Shown: positions 11,301 to 20,315 of the stretch, piece by piece | Position numbering within the stretch: position 1 is the first letter of the stretch | How the letters are laid out: the number at the start of each line of letters is the position of its first letter | NCBI RefSeq assembly: GCF_033807575.1 | Contig: NC_084730.1 | Span: 2,587,986 to 2,651,985, forward strand | Direction of reading: 5' to 3' | DNA length: 64,000 nt | From: Cydia pomonella | Taxonomy: Eukaryota > Arthropoda > Insecta > Lepidoptera > Tortricidae | Position numbers and translations under genes: made by a program | Notes under the pieces: generated by a model | The model's input: only the letters and a program-made list of their open reading frames with translations | Database searches by the model: none | Told to the model about the DNA's origin: nothing

Positions 11301-12917
11301 GTTCGCCGAGTTTGTCTTATTGGTACTGTGGAATTTGGTGGGCGGAATGTTCGCTGAGTTTGTCTTATCAGTGCTGTGGACTTTGGTGGGCGGAATGCTC
11401 GCTTAGTTTGTCTTATTGGTTCTGTGGACTTTGGTGGGCGGAATGTTCACTAATTAATCAGCGGACGTTGATAAACAAGATGCGTGACAATGACTACACG
11501 TCCGCTAATCAAGCTATAAGAAGGTATGTACGTCTAGTATTCGTGGTTATTGTGGCATGTTTGTAGAAACCATAATCCGGTGTTTTTTTTTAATTCGGAT
11601 GTATTGGTTCTATTCTAATACTATCTCTATCGGTCCGTCGGCTATTCTAATGTTTAGACGATATACACGCCCGTTTTTTTTCTACTACGTCAGTGACAAA
11701 CAAGCATACGGCCCGCCTGATGGTAAGCAGTCTCCGTAGCCTATGTACGCCTGCAACTCCAGAGACGTTACGTTACATGTGCGTTGCTGACCCTAACACT
11801 CCGCACCCTCGTTGAGCTCTGGCAACCTTACTCACCGGCAGGAACAACACTATGAGTAGGGTCTAGTGTTATTTGGCTGCGGTTTTCTGTAAGGTGGAGG
11901 TACTTCCCCAGTTGGGCTCTGCTCTAGATCTGGACTGACATCCGCTGTGCTGTGCCCTACCACACAAAGCCATTCCAAGCAAGAGATGACATTCACAGTG
12001 CCTATACCTCTTACGTACAAAAAGGGAAGTATCTGTCTTATTATTGTTTGTAGAAACCATAATACGGGTAATCATAAACCATAGAGTAACTTATACATAC
12101 TGGTGGCTTGAAGAGTTTAAGAAGTTTTCACTTTGACATGACATTGCTGCATCAAAGCGGTTTGTTTACAGAGGCCTATCTCGAAACGCGAAACTCGAAT
12201 TTTCGTAATCTGCCTCCATCGCTCGAATTATGGAGAGTAAAGGTAAGGAATAGAATCTCCAACCAAAATGTCCGTCAAAAAACCTTAAATAGGTGGCGCT
12301 ACAATACATAGAATAATTGAAAAAAAAAAAACAAATCATAGACAGCGCACTTCACTCCGTCAATAACGCCTACGTTCTTAGCTACTGTAGCGCTCTGTAG
12401 AGAGATTTGGAACTATTATTTTTAAATGACAGCTGGACACTTGCAACAGTTCTGCCTATGGAGATTGTATATCTTACCTCTACCTTCCATAGCTCGAATA
12501 TGCAAGAGTGATAGAGGCAGACAATAAAACTTCGATTTTCGTGTTTCACGGTAGGCCCTCAGTATGTGCTAGAGGCGCCCCCTACGCAGAGTTTTGCGTA
12601 ATAACTATTTAACTTTTATTTGCATGCTTTTAAATTTGTTTTGTCAATAATTAGATATATTAGCTTATGTATTTAAATACTCCTGACACGTTTTTTTGTG
12701 GTAGTAAGTATAAGAGTTCTCCCATAAAGAAAAGTACAGTCGCCAATAAATATTTCTATCAAATAACAAGAAATTCTTTTTTTCAGAATCGCCAATCCCC
12801 GATATTAACTACCCGGGCTTGCGTCCGGATCCGCTCTACTACGGCAGGTACAGCAGAGCGGCGCACATACACACAAACATACACATATCGTTAGTACTGT
12901 TCTATTTGTTCAAATAA
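2291..12917 (+). CDS. Lac: Lachesin, 3' part (multi-exon, 5' end outside window)
   Basis: Exons 2291-2390, 4184-4340, 6340-6446 and 8290-8429, plus one of two candidate last exons (11090-11220 or 12787-12917), join in frame. All have AG/GT borders. The product contains the end of an Ig2 domain (CYAGGFPPAKISWRRENNA; the second Cys is in GTYYC), the linker EFAPVITVPRPRLGQ, a complete Ig3 (LECHVEAYPPPAIVW ... FTCKATN) and the family tail ETIIPVCPPACGQ followed by a hydrophobic end, as expected for a GPI signal. These strings are diagnostic of insect Lachesin, a homophilic adhesion protein known in Drosophila as a septate-junction component needed for tracheal tube size and neural barrier function. 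Signal peptide and Ig1 are not in the window. It is convergent with the FAR gene downstream. Confidence 0.93.
2604..2831. mobile_element. hAT-type MITE with 8-bp target duplication
   Basis: The terminal inverted repeats begin CAGTGATCGGAACTATGGGA and end with the matching complement. They run about 45 bp. The element is flanked on both sides by ATTAACAT (2596-2603 and 2832-2839). An 8-bp duplication with CAGTG termini is the hAT signature. It is 228 bp with no ORF and lies in a Lac intron. Confidence 0.85.
3030..3165 (+). mobile_element. SINE family S2, partial
   Basis: It carries the B box GGTTCAAATCC after GGAGGTCGC, then CAATGAGTTTTTCGGAACTT and a body containing GAAGGAAAACATCGTGAGG. The same sequence occurs on the minus strand at 13620-13912 and 59590-59912, where the head (GGTGGCCTAGCGGTAAGAGC) is complete. 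Confidence 0.7.
3330..3570. repeat. Interspersed repeat R1
   Basis: It contains GGCAACTAATACTCAT, ACTTACATATGTACG and AAATTTAACTTGC. The family recurs at 4905-5200, 5830-6275, 29050-29370 and 49915-50300. It is non-coding and its transposon class is not recognised. Confidence 0.65.
3875..4144. repeat. Interspersed repeat R2
   Basis: It contains GGTATGGGCATTGTGAATGT, CCGCAGCCAAATAACACTAG and GCCGTATGCATGTTTGCCAC. It is repeated at 4570-4665, 11679-12015, 27655-27870 and 53530-53870. ORFs within it are chance. Its end lies only about 40 bp before the Lac exon acceptor at 4183. Confidence 0.7.
4184..4340 (+). CDS. Lac: Lac exon, second half of Ig2 and Ig2-Ig3 linker
   Basis: The acceptor is TTTTCAG and the donor is GTTAGT. 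The 157 nt are one base completing Arg plus 52 full codons, from GNTFKIAAVHKEDRGTYYC to VPRPRLGQ. The DxGxYxC signature of an Ig fold is present, and the exon ends in phase 0. Confidence 0.95.
4570..4665. repeat. R2 fragment
   Basis: It has the terminal part of the R2 repeat (GGAGTTGCAGGCGTCCATAG, GCGGGCCGTATGCTTGTTTG). Confidence 0.6.
4905..5200. repeat. R1 copy
   Basis: It shares TTGCAAGTTAAATTTGA, CATATGTAAGTCGGGTGACA and GTGGAAAGAAAAGTACAGTC with other R1 copies. Confidence 0.65.
5295..5765. repeat. LINE 3'-end-like repeat
   Basis: It contains AATAGGCCACAGGGGCCCTT and repeated GAGATGTA...GTCTCTAA blocks. Related sequence is at 41290-41660 and 60060-60460. This probably represents a LINE 3' untranslated region. 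Confidence 0.5.
5830..6275. repeat. R1 copy with partial second unit
   Basis: A full R1 unit is followed at 6190-6271 by a second, truncated unit that repeats GCCTGTGGAAAGAAAAGTAC. The tail ends about 68 bp before the Lac acceptor at 6339. Confidence 0.65.
6340..6446 (+). CDS. Lac: Lac exon, first half of Ig3
   Basis: The acceptor is TTATTGCAG and the donor is GTATAA. It encodes ALQYDMDLECHVEAYPPPA through NNQHY and ends two bases into the Ser codon finished at 8290. It carries the Ig3 Cys and Trp, and codon use is strongly GC-rich compared with the flanks. Confidence 0.95.
6460..6640. repeat. R3 fragment
   Basis: It has the conserved block of the R3 family (GTTATAGCGGCAACAGAAAT, CAGCCTGGTGACAGACGGAC). 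It starts only about 15 bp after the exon donor. Confidence 0.6.
7130..7500. repeat. Interspersed repeat R4
   Basis: It shares GAAAACGTTTTC-type ends and ATATTATGCTGGAGCGATCG with 19235-19700, 28230-28560 and 63930-64000. It is non-coding. Confidence 0.55.
7994..8236 (+). mobile_element. SINE S1, 5'-truncated
   Basis: It starts inside the head (GACCCTGCCTACGAAGC), keeps the B box and full body, and ends in TTATTTATTTATT. It ends about 53 bp before the next Lac acceptor. Confidence 0.8.
8290..8429 (+). CDS. Lac: Lac exon, second half of Ig3
   Basis: The acceptor is ATTGTCCAG and the donor is GTATGT. One base completes Ser, then 46 codons run from ISHFATADEFTDTT to EGHVELF, including the second Ig3 cysteine (FTC). 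It ends one base (G) into a codon. Both candidate last exons begin with AA, which makes that codon Glu. Confidence 0.95.
8430..9751. other. Lac intron, nothing recognised
   Basis: No repeat family, RNA gene or splice-bordered coding frame was recognised here. ORFs present show no family resemblance. Confidence 0.4.
9752..9967. mobile_element. MITE with TTAA-flanked inverted repeats
   Basis: The termini are TTAATGGGGTTGGC and its complement. Inner inverted segments (GATGGCGCCATCATAGC / GCTATGATGGCGCCATC) reinforce the foldback. A TTAA target suggests piggyBac-type mobilisation. No ORF is present. Confidence 0.65.
9968..11089. other. Lac intron, nothing recognised
   Basis: AT-rich sequence. 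No repeat shared with the rest of the window was noticed. Confidence 0.4.
11090..11220 (+). CDS. Lac: Lac last exon A (PVCPPACGQ form)
   Basis: The acceptor is CATGTTTGTAG. With the preceding G it reads ETIIPVCPPACGQ, then an Ala/Gly/Ser-rich stretch, a short hydrophobic run (ALLMCGLYATHVL) and RRYV before TAG at 11218. This is the conserved insect Lachesin terminus and looks like a GPI-anchor signal. A sequence AGGAG|GTATGT at 11206-11216 is a good donor just before the stop. If it were used and joined to 12787, the frame would end after Arg-Ile-Ala-Asn-Pro-Arg-Tyr. Reading through to TAG is the simpler model. Confidence 0.85.
11281..11455. repeat. 48-bp minisatellite, about 3.6 copies
   Basis: Starts of TGGA(T/A/C)TTTGGTGGGCGG fall at 11281, 11329, 11377 and 11425, exactly 48 bp apart. 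Stop codons in the units show it is not coding. It begins about 60 bp after Lac exon A. Confidence 0.9.
11577..11678 (+). pseudogene. Decayed second copy of Lac last exon A
   Basis: About 27 bases are shared across the acceptor and exon start (GGTTATTGTGGCATGTTTGTAG, then AAACCATAATCC). Further on, GGTCCGTCGGCTATTCTAAT aligns with GCTCCCTCGGCCCTGCTCAT of exon A. The cysteines of PVCPPACGQ are mostly lost. It is interrupted on the right by an R2 insertion. Confidence 0.7.
11679..12015. repeat. R2 copy, minus orientation relative to 3875
   Basis: It contains CCGCCTGATGGTAAGCAGTC, GAGTAGGGTCTAGTGTTATT and the terminal GCCTATACCTCTTA, matching other R2 copies. Confidence 0.7.
12054..12075 (+). 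pseudogene. Short third copy of the Lac exon A acceptor and start
   Basis: TATTGTTTGTAGAAACCATAAT repeats the exon A acceptor and first codons, then similarity fades. It is too short to encode an end by itself. Confidence 0.5.
12165..12560. repeat. Inverted-repeat element
   Basis: The left part (GAAACTCGAATTTTCGTAAT, TGCCTCCATCGCTCGAA) and right part (AGTGATAGAGGCAGAC, ACTTCGATTTTCGTGTTTC) are complementary. It ends GGTAGGCCCTC, like the elements at 17078 and 43660. Confidence 0.55.
12787..12917 (+). CDS. Lac: Lac candidate alternative last exon B
   Basis: The acceptor is a strong TTCTTTTTTTCAG. Entered in the phase left by 8429 it gives Glu, SPIPDINYPGLRPDPLYYGR, a short basic stretch, the hydrophobic ISLVLFYLF and Lys before TAA at 12915. 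Thus it ends, like exon A, in a hydrophobic tail that could act as a GPI signal. CAG|GTACAG at 12845-12850 could be a donor instead, with a further exon not found. AATAAA lies at 12995. Family support for this tail is weaker than for exon A. An alternative is that it is an unused exon. Confidence 0.6.
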
Positions 12918-12994
12918 ACGGCAGCTAATACAAAAACCTCCACTTCGTCACATTTTTTGGGGACAAAAAACAAAGACAACGAAATTTTGACCCA

Positions 12995-13000
12995 AATAAA
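12995..13000 (+). terminator. Possible Lac poly(A) signal
   Basis: AATAAA lies 78 bp after the stop of exon B. It is placed only by motif and position. Confidence 0.4.
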
Positions 13001-13082
13001 AGAACTTTAAAACCCACAGACACAATAAACAAAGTTTGTCTCTTCCGTGGCCAAAAGTTACGTCCATTAAAGCCTACTCTCT

Positions 13083-13330
13083 GTAGGGCTATGATGGTTG
13101 GCTTTTTATCATTTGTCACCATGCCTGTCACGTTCTAACAAGTTTGCAAGCGTGTAAGTGACGGGCTTAGTGACAAGTGATAAAAATGGAACCATGCTGC
13201 CACCGCTGCAGGGCTAAGATGGACGGCTGTCTATCATTTGTCACCATACCTGTCATGGTCTAACAAATATGTAAGTGCGAAAGAGACGCATGATATGACA
13301 AGTGACAAAAACACGGCCATGATACCGCTG
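13083..13330. repeat. Two tandem copies of a MITE-like unit
   Basis: Each unit of about 125 bp has AGGGCTA(T/A)GATGG, then TATCATTTGTCACCAT, then a matching inverted part (GACAAGTGA(T/C)AAAA). The copies abut near 13205. Confidence 0.65.
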
Positions 13331-13569
13331 CTGGTTGTGACTTAAATCTTCAAAAGCGGATATGATGTAGTTTTCGAGAGAATCACAATTATAGGCTTTT
13401 GGGCCATTCACACAACTTCGGCTACAGAAAATACATTTATGGGCGTTTTTTTAAAATAAATATTGAATTCTGATTCTTACAAATCTGGACTTTCTTGAGC
13501 TCATCGTTAGCATTCTCCATCCTACCATTTGAAAAAAAAAATGTCCCAAAACGTCCGTTCCATTACGGA
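13331..13569. other. Intergenic, nothing recognised
   Basis: No supported feature. Confidence 0.4.
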
Positions 13570-13619
13570 CATTACTACACGATTTAGTTTCTCTTCTTCC
13601 TCGCGTTGTCCATATTGCC

Positions 13620-13912
13620 ACGGCTCATGGGAGCCTGGGGTCCGCTTGACAACTAATCCCAAGATTTGGCGTAGGCACTAGTTTTTACGAAAGCGACTGC
13701 CATCTGACCTTCCAACCCAGGGGGTAGAACTAGTCTTTGTGGGGATTAGTTCGGTTTCCTCACGATGTTTTCCTTCACCGAAAAGCGGCTGGTAAATATC
13801 AAATGATATTTCGTACATAAGTTCCGGAAAACTCATTGGTACGAGCCGGGGTTTGAACCCGCGACCTCCGGATTGCAAGTCGCACGCTCTTACCGATAGG
13901 CCACCAGCGCTT
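13620..13912 (-). mobile_element. tRNA-derived SINE, family S2
   Basis: Read on the minus strand, the head GCGCTGGTGGCCTATCGGTA with B box GGTTCAAACCC starts at 13912. It is followed by the S2 body (GAAGGAAAACATCGTGAGGA). The copy at 59590-59912 is nearly the same. Confidence 0.8.
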
Positions 13913-14342
13913 ATGAAAAAAAAAAAATACTTGTATGAGCGTGACGTAGTAGAAACTACAATTTACATACAAATTTGTGGGACATTTTTTTTAGCATCAA
14001 AATTGAATATGCTAGTAATTTTTAGTTGAAAGAACCCAAAAAAACACCAGGGTCTGTAAGAATCAGGTCTTCAATATTGTTTCACAAACAGCTCTTATAA
14101 CAATTAAATCTTACATATGTATGACCCAAATCTTAGTTCCATAAGTGTAGGCATGTAGAATATTAATTATTTTATATAGAAACTCAAATGCAATAAGACG
14201 GATCGCATTATAATTAAGACAAACGAAACATCACAATTGGTAGCTAACTTAAACACATAATCGTAAAAAATACACTAATATATAACAAATAAAATTAAGA
14301 AGACCAAAAGTGCTCCCTCCATACAACGGTTTTGTTACTAAG

Positions 14343-14760
14343 TAAAGATACTATTAGTACCTGGGCGACCGAGCTTTGCTCGGTTATAACTATTTATTGT
14401 AATATGGTGGTGTATAGGTGATAATCTACATAAAATTACATATAAACTTGAATATATATAAAATAAAAAAAAAGTTAGTCACCGGGCGAGATTTGAACCC
14501 GGAACACACGTTTCTAGCCGTCCGCGTCTTAACCCGCTGGACCAGACGGACAGTGGCCGGCAACACGAAATTAGCGACCATATTCTGCGTCGAAAGAAAA
14601 ACGCATGAAAACTCGAAAACACGCGTTTTCCCAAACATAAGACTAATCTAGATAGATTGTATACCCCCAAAAACCCCCATATACCAAATTTCAGCGAAAT
14701 CGTTAGAGCCGTTTCCGAGATCACAGAAATATATATATATATATATACAAGAATTGCTCG
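14343..14760. mobile_element. Retroelement-like repeat with a tRNA-like segment
   Basis: It starts ACCTGGGCGACCGAGCTTTG and ends with TTCAGCGAAATCGTTAGAGC followed by an (AT)n run. At 61633-61922 the same outer parts occur without the central segment. The central 14478-14562, read on the minus strand, resembles a tRNA (GGTCCAGCGGGTTAAGACG and GGTTCAAATCT). It is probably a SINE head joined to an RTE-like 3' end. Confidence 0.55.
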
Positions 14761-14779
14761 TTTAAAGGTATAAGATTTT

Positions 14780-15000
14780 TATTAAGCGTAGGAGTTTAAA
14801 TTAGAGTTCCGGTTACTCTGGTTATAATATTAGCGGAAAATCGTTGAACATTAGACTTTTAGTTTGCCGCGACATCTATTGTCGAGTAGCAGTACTGAGA
14901 GTTCCGCTACTCGATGCTAGATGTAGACTACGAAAATAATAGTATTTTTGGTAACAAAACCGTTGTATGGAGTGAGCACTCTTGGTCTTCTTAATTCTCT
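14780..15000. repeat. Interspersed repeat R6
   Basis: It contains CTCTGGTTATAATATTAGCG, CGCGACATCTATTGTCGAGT and CTTGGTCTTCTTAATTCTC. Further copies form a large inverted pair at 21165-21620. Confidence 0.65.
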
Positions 15001-15497
15001 TTGATTATATACGAAATGACAAATTTTATCTATGGACCAACTACAGGCAATATTGTAAAACTGGCTGAGGTGCTTAAAATAATCGCTGCAGACCTTTCTC
15101 AAGAGGAAAGGGGACGCCGTTTCTCCATACAAACGTAGTCCCCATTTTCCCCTCGTTATTGCCATTATGGAAAATATGTTCACATTATTTGATGTATGCA
15201 CCTACGATTGAATTTTTTCGAATTTTTAATTATTGTAAAAATTAGGAGCGATAAACAGATTTCATAGTATTTTTTAAATGCGCCTCTTATAGTAACTAAA
15301 AATTCTAAAAAAATCAAACGTAGAGCCATAGCTGTGGTTTTTGTTGTATACAAATAGTGTCAAAATATTTTCAATAATGTTAATATTAAAATGACGTCTA
15401 CGTTTGTATGAAAAGGTAATTTCGCGCAGATCTTCCACTTTCGTCTCAAGCGAAAGACCGTGTGCAGGTATTTTTGGGCACCCCGTCTGTTTAAATC

Positions 15498-15729
15498 GTT
15501 TACAGTACATATGGGGCTACTTTATAGCACTAGTGCGAGAAGTAGCATATTACGTTACTGTGTCGAACATTTAAAGGGCCATATGTACTGTAAAACGTTG
15601 TACGATACATGTGCGAATAGGTAATTCGCAACTCGTGTCGATTTAAAACACTCCCTTCGGTCGTGTTTTAATTTATCGCCACTCGTTTCGAATTTCCTAT
15701 TTTTCGCACTTGTATCGTAATGTACTATT
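15498..15729. repeat. R5 copy, inverted relative to 1941
   Basis: It is bounded by TTTACAGTACATATGG and a sequence complementary to the 1941 copy. It abuts the next element at 15730. Confidence 0.6.
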
Positions 15730-16021
15730 TTAATCCTTTGCACGCCACGCCTATCGTGAGTGAAGCTTATAGGGACCGTGCGCGTTGGAGTGTCTGCCAT
15801 CTTGTGGCCTGAATCGGAACAATAAACATGTACATTTACACGTCACGTGTTTTCTTGTGCATAGTTGTAGGTTCTGCCATCTTGTGGGCTACATCGGAAC
15901 AATAAACATCACATTTACACCTCGCGCCAAAAATCTGACGGCTCCTGTGCTGCCTCCTACAGTTCATGCACGCTTCCTATTCACATGCACAAAGGTTGAT
16001 ATTTGATGTTCAAAGGGTTAA
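15730..16021. mobile_element. piggyBac-like MITE
   Basis: The ends are TTAA-TCCTTTG and CAAAGGG-TTAA, i.e. TTAA-flanked short inverted repeats starting (C/T)CCTTTG. Inside is an approximately 80-bp direct duplication (TCTGCCATCTTGTGG...AACAATAAACAT at about 15794 and 15874). Confidence 0.65.
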
Positions 16022-16329
16022 AGGAAAGTGGCAGCTGACACAGTTTTTATTGACTATTTCAGAGTCATATCTGGGTTGTCATTTTGACAAACGTCAAACG
16101 CCGTTTTAAGTGTCTTATATTTGCATAATTCACCAAAACACCAATAACAGTGCCATTTACAGAGAAATTAATATACTCAAAAAAAATATTAAATTATCTG
16201 CTTTCTATTCTATGGCAACTAGAGCCTAATTATAAAGTTTTTTTTTAAACGAATACATAAAATCTTATTTTATACTACTAGTTCAAGGGCCAGTAGTATA
16301 AAATTACGTAAACCAGAATTTTCGCATGA

Positions 16330-16510
16330 CTTGTATTTTTTTGTATCACACCTAATACAATTCTAGATGTACAATACAATACAATACAAATAATATACTT
16401 TATTGCACACCTCAATACAGAAACAGTACAAATATTACAACACATAAAGAAGAGGTAAACAACAGGCGGTCTTATCGCTAAAAAGCGATCTCTTCCAGAC
16501 AACCTTTAGG
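16330..16510 (-). repeat. LINE 3' tail
   Basis: Read on the minus strand, AAGAGATCGCTTTTTAGCGATAAGACCGCC leads to a T-rich end. The same tail occurs at 18590-18690, 33705-33848 and 62660-62815. The motif is split here across two halves of fewer than 20 bases each: AAGAGATCGC and GATAAGACCGCC. Confidence 0.65.
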
Positions 16511-16534
16511 TAATGTAATGATGGTTGTGCTTTT

Positions 16535-16830
16535 GTATTTGTATTGAAAAGTGATTCGAAATTAATAAAATTAATAAATTTCAGTTTCAAACCATATTAT
16601 ACCTTTAACGCGTTCACGAAATAACTGACACTTGACAACCCAATGTTGTCAGATGATAATTATGTATTTGTATTGATCAGTGATGACAAATTAATAAATT
16701 TCATTTCTAGAACTTCATAAAAGTTGATATCACAAATTAAATATTTAGATATTAGACCCCATGTTAGGCCTTTAAGGTGTTCTCAAAATAACTGACACTT
16801 GACAATCCAATGTTGTCAGAAGACAATTGT
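16535..16830. repeat. Tandem duplication of about 150 bp
   Basis: AACTGACACTTGACAA(C/T)CCA followed by ATGTTGTCAGA occurs twice, each preceded by an AATTTCA-containing block. No coding sense. Confidence 0.5.
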
Positions 16831-17077
16831 CATTGTCATTTGACAACATTTGGAAGTAGGTTTTATTATTTGAAGTCTAGTTGACTTGCCTATAGCACGT
16901 GACTGATATGTAGTATACACGCATTTCTATAAAAGCTTATACATAGTACCTAGTATATACGCAGACCTCTAAATAATATTATTAAAGTTGGACTAATCTA
17001 ACTCCGGAATATTAGTTTATCAGAGCTACCATAAACCTCAAGTTAACCCCAGGCTCTAAAAGTAATCATTAAGGGTC

Positions 17078-17190
17078 AGAGGGCCTACCGCGAACCACGT
17101 TCGACGTGTTGCCTCTCTGTCGCACTTGTAAATTCGTACGTAAGCGTGACAGGGAGGCAACACGTCGAACGTGGTTCACGGTAGGCCTTC
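17078..17190. repeat. Foldback element, about 43-bp arms
   Basis: Arms GGCCTACCGCGAACCACGTT... and ...AACGTGGTTCACGGTAGGCC pair with few mismatches around a loop of about 25 bp. Confidence 0.75.
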
Positions 17191-18589
17191 TGTTTCACAA
17201 TGTCCAAGAATTGGATAGCTAATTAACAAATAAATTAACCGCCAGATAAAACTACCTTAAGTGGTAAAGGTATTTCTACCAGTTAAAGCCTGACCAGTAA
17301 TATATGATCACGCGCCATATTGCGGAATTTCATAGGAACTAAATTTTTCATACTAAACTGAACTGTCACCCTATACATGAGAATAACAGCGCCCTCCTGA
17401 CAATGATCATATATTTCTAGTCGGGCTTTAAGCTTATTTGAAGATTGTGAAACGCCAACGATGACTTTATTCGTCAGATAAGTGGCAAGCAGCTTATTCA
17501 GGACTTGGCATTGTGAAAATGTGGGACTTGGCCCTTAGGATTTCAAATTAGAAAAGAAATTAACGCCGTAAGTACCATTTTTATATTATAATTTGCTAGT
17601 AAAAAAGTCACAAAATCGTTTTCATTTCTCATGCTCTGAAAGTGGGTCGTTGTTGTTCTATAAAGTGTGCAGAAAATGAAACGTTTCTGCTCTAGAGCAC
17701 TGTATTTTCTAAGTAAGTTTTTTTTTCTTTTTTTACAATAAGAAATTAAAATTTTGTTTTTAAATGGATTTGTTGTACAATTTACATTTCGATTATTCCA
17801 TAAATAACGATATTTTTACCTAAATTGTTAATTAACTGACTGAAGTTTATACTTAGCCATATTTTTCAAAGCACATGTATTTTACTTTCTTCGTATTCGA
17901 AATGAAAAGTAGAGTGTTTAACTCGTGTGAAATGCACCATTTCATCCTTTGGTTCTTGATTGGTGGTAATCTACTATTCCACAGATATCATACGACGAAT
18001 AGAACGATTTTTCTTATAATATGGAAGTATACGTGCAAAACAATTTTTACGCGCACTTTTATAGTATAAAAATATATATTTAAGCAAAAATACTTGAAAA
18101 GAGAGGTCGGTGTACTAGGAATAATTATTAATTCTAGGGAAGAACATTCTCTATTATTATTAATTATACTTATAGAATAAGTTTAAAAATAAGTGAATAA
18201 TAGTTTTTGTACAATGGAGTGAAATATGCAATTATTGTTCAGTAAGTATGTGATTTTTTGTACTACCAAAATTATTTTTAACATGTATTTAGTATTTTTT
18301 TGCCACTATTTTGCGTATAGATAATTATCTTATCATAGATAATATGAAATAGGTAGCAATTCTTCCAAAATACCATTCCTGTGTTGATTTATAAAATGAA
18401 TTCTAACATTGTATTATATATTTCGTAATTTAGAATTTTAATATGAGGGAGATTCTCGATTTTGTATTATTTTTATAAGGGAAAAAGAAAAGCTTTAGAT
18501 TTACATAATTTTGACTGTATTTTGATTGATTCCATCCAATTTAAAGACTTTATGATAAATGGAGAAAAATACATCTTTAAAATACAATA
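17191..18589. other. Intergenic, nothing recognised
   Basis: AT-rich sequence without a supported gene or repeat shared in the window. Confidence 0.4.
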
Positions 18590-18690
18590 CATCACACACC
18601 TCCAAATAACATTTACAGAGACACACATAATACATGAAGACAGAGGTGACAACAGGCGGACTTATCGCTAAAGAGCGCGAACGCCAGAGC
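18590..18690. repeat. LINE 3' tail fragment
   Basis: ACAACAGGCGGACTTATCGC followed by TAAAGAGCG matches the tail described at 16330. Confidence 0.6.
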
Positions 18691-18872
18691 TTTATTCAAA
18701 GTTCAAAGTGTTTTTATTCGTGAGTATAGGTATTTCAAACTGATTACAGTGGTGGTAAATAAATATGTGTATCACTATACCCTGCCTGATGGCGTACAAA
18801 AACTTGAATAATTTCCTTACATACTAACATGCGAAATCTACATAAATACCTAGTTATTATTAATATTGAAAG

Positions 18873-19199
18873 TCATGTCAAATCATAAGCATTAAAATTA
18901 TACAGCAAAAATTTAGAAATAGTGTAAAAACAATTTTTAATTAAAAATGACAATAGTTTATGCTTAAACTGATTTAGGGGTAACATTCTAAAATTGACAG
19001 GCAATTTGTTATAAATTTTACTAGCTAAGCAGAACACACTTTTACGCATTAGGGCAGTATTTGCGAAAGAGATTCTGAGGGTACCTGGAGTTTCTAGCAA
19101 ATACCTCAGAGACCGTCCTGAATAATGTTGGGTTTGTTTTGATATACATCGCAATTTCAAAAATGTAGATTTTATAAATTTTATATACACCCATATCAT
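18873..19199 (-). pseudogene. LINE reverse-transcriptase C-terminal fragment
   Basis: The 108-residue frame holds SLRYLLETPGTLRISF, FCLASKIYNKLPV and FKHKLLSFLIKNCFY, the typical C-terminus of jockey/CR1-like ORF2 proteins (an IYNKLP then KxxLxxxL pattern). Catalytic domains are absent. Confidence 0.75.
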
Positions 19200-19234
19200 A
19201 AACTTCCTATAATATATTCAGAAACGATAAGCTA

Positions 19235-19700
19235 ACGGCCTGTAGTAAGAGGGAAGTATACGTGAACATCCATACAAAAAGAGAAAACGTTTTTCCGCTT
19301 CTAAATATTTTCCATTCTCCATAATTTTTTAGCATGTTAATGACACAATGAAAAACTAGGTTTATAGGTTTTCTTCTTTTTGAATATTAGCAAAACATTT
19401 TTTTTTATTATTATTAAAACGGGACACCTATAAACTTAGATTATATAATGCTGAAGCGATAGACATCAAAATCAAAACGCATTCACTGCCAACGTTTTCG
19501 TAGCGCTACACGCGTAGCCGATTCTAGCGTTTTCCCGCTTTGTAGAGGAAAGCGACTACGAACAGGGCGCCCGCCGAGCGGGTTCCCGGCACTCAATGTG
19601 TTAAGATTTTGTTAGTGGAAAACGTTCTCCTGAAATGGAATTTCATAAAGATATTACCGTTATTTCGTTACATTCGACAAGCTATTTTCCCCTCTTAACA
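19235..19700. repeat. R4 copy containing a GC-rich insert
   Basis: It shares R4 sequence, but 19480-19615 is an unusually GC-rich block (GCGCCCGCCGAGCGGG), apparently a separate insertion. Confidence 0.5.
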
Positions 19701-20315
19701 AACCAGTATCTGTGGGTGTATCGTAATTTGAACTTTACATTATACCGATACCTCAATTTCATTCAAATTTAGAACATCTCTGAGAAACAAAGGTATTTGA
19801 TTTTGCGTCTATTCTAATATCAGTCAGCAAAGATGACATTTATCGCGTCATCTCTTAAAAAAACCACTTAAAACTCACTAAATTACGATGATTTTTCTCT
19901 ATTTATCAAATGTTAGTTTAAGTTTTCTATCAAGGTTCGTAAGAGTTCTTTTGTAAGTATTTCAGTAACATTAATGAATCTCTTAAGTCTGTATTATTAA
20001 CTATTATGACGATTACTATCTGCCACAGTTTTGATAACCTTTGTAGAATCTCATATGCATATAGATTTCTAAGCTTTTTCGAGTGTTTACATTAATTTGT
20101 AAATGTATGCTTTAAGGATATAGTTGTTTTTTCACAATAATTATTTTTGTTTTTCTAGTGTATTTTTGTAACTAATTTATTATTTATCTGTGTATTTTGT
20201 ATTGATTCCAAATGTATTTTCAGCCTTGTATGTTTAGTGCAAATTTTTGTTTTTTAATAAAAATGTATGAAAATTTCGTGTTTTATTTATTGACGCTGTT
20301 GGAAGTGAAAATAAG

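Noticed and set aside
11073..11566. ORFs across the 48-bp minisatellite as a repeat protein
   Set aside because: Units contain in-frame stops and the only coding evidence is the Lac exon at the left edge.
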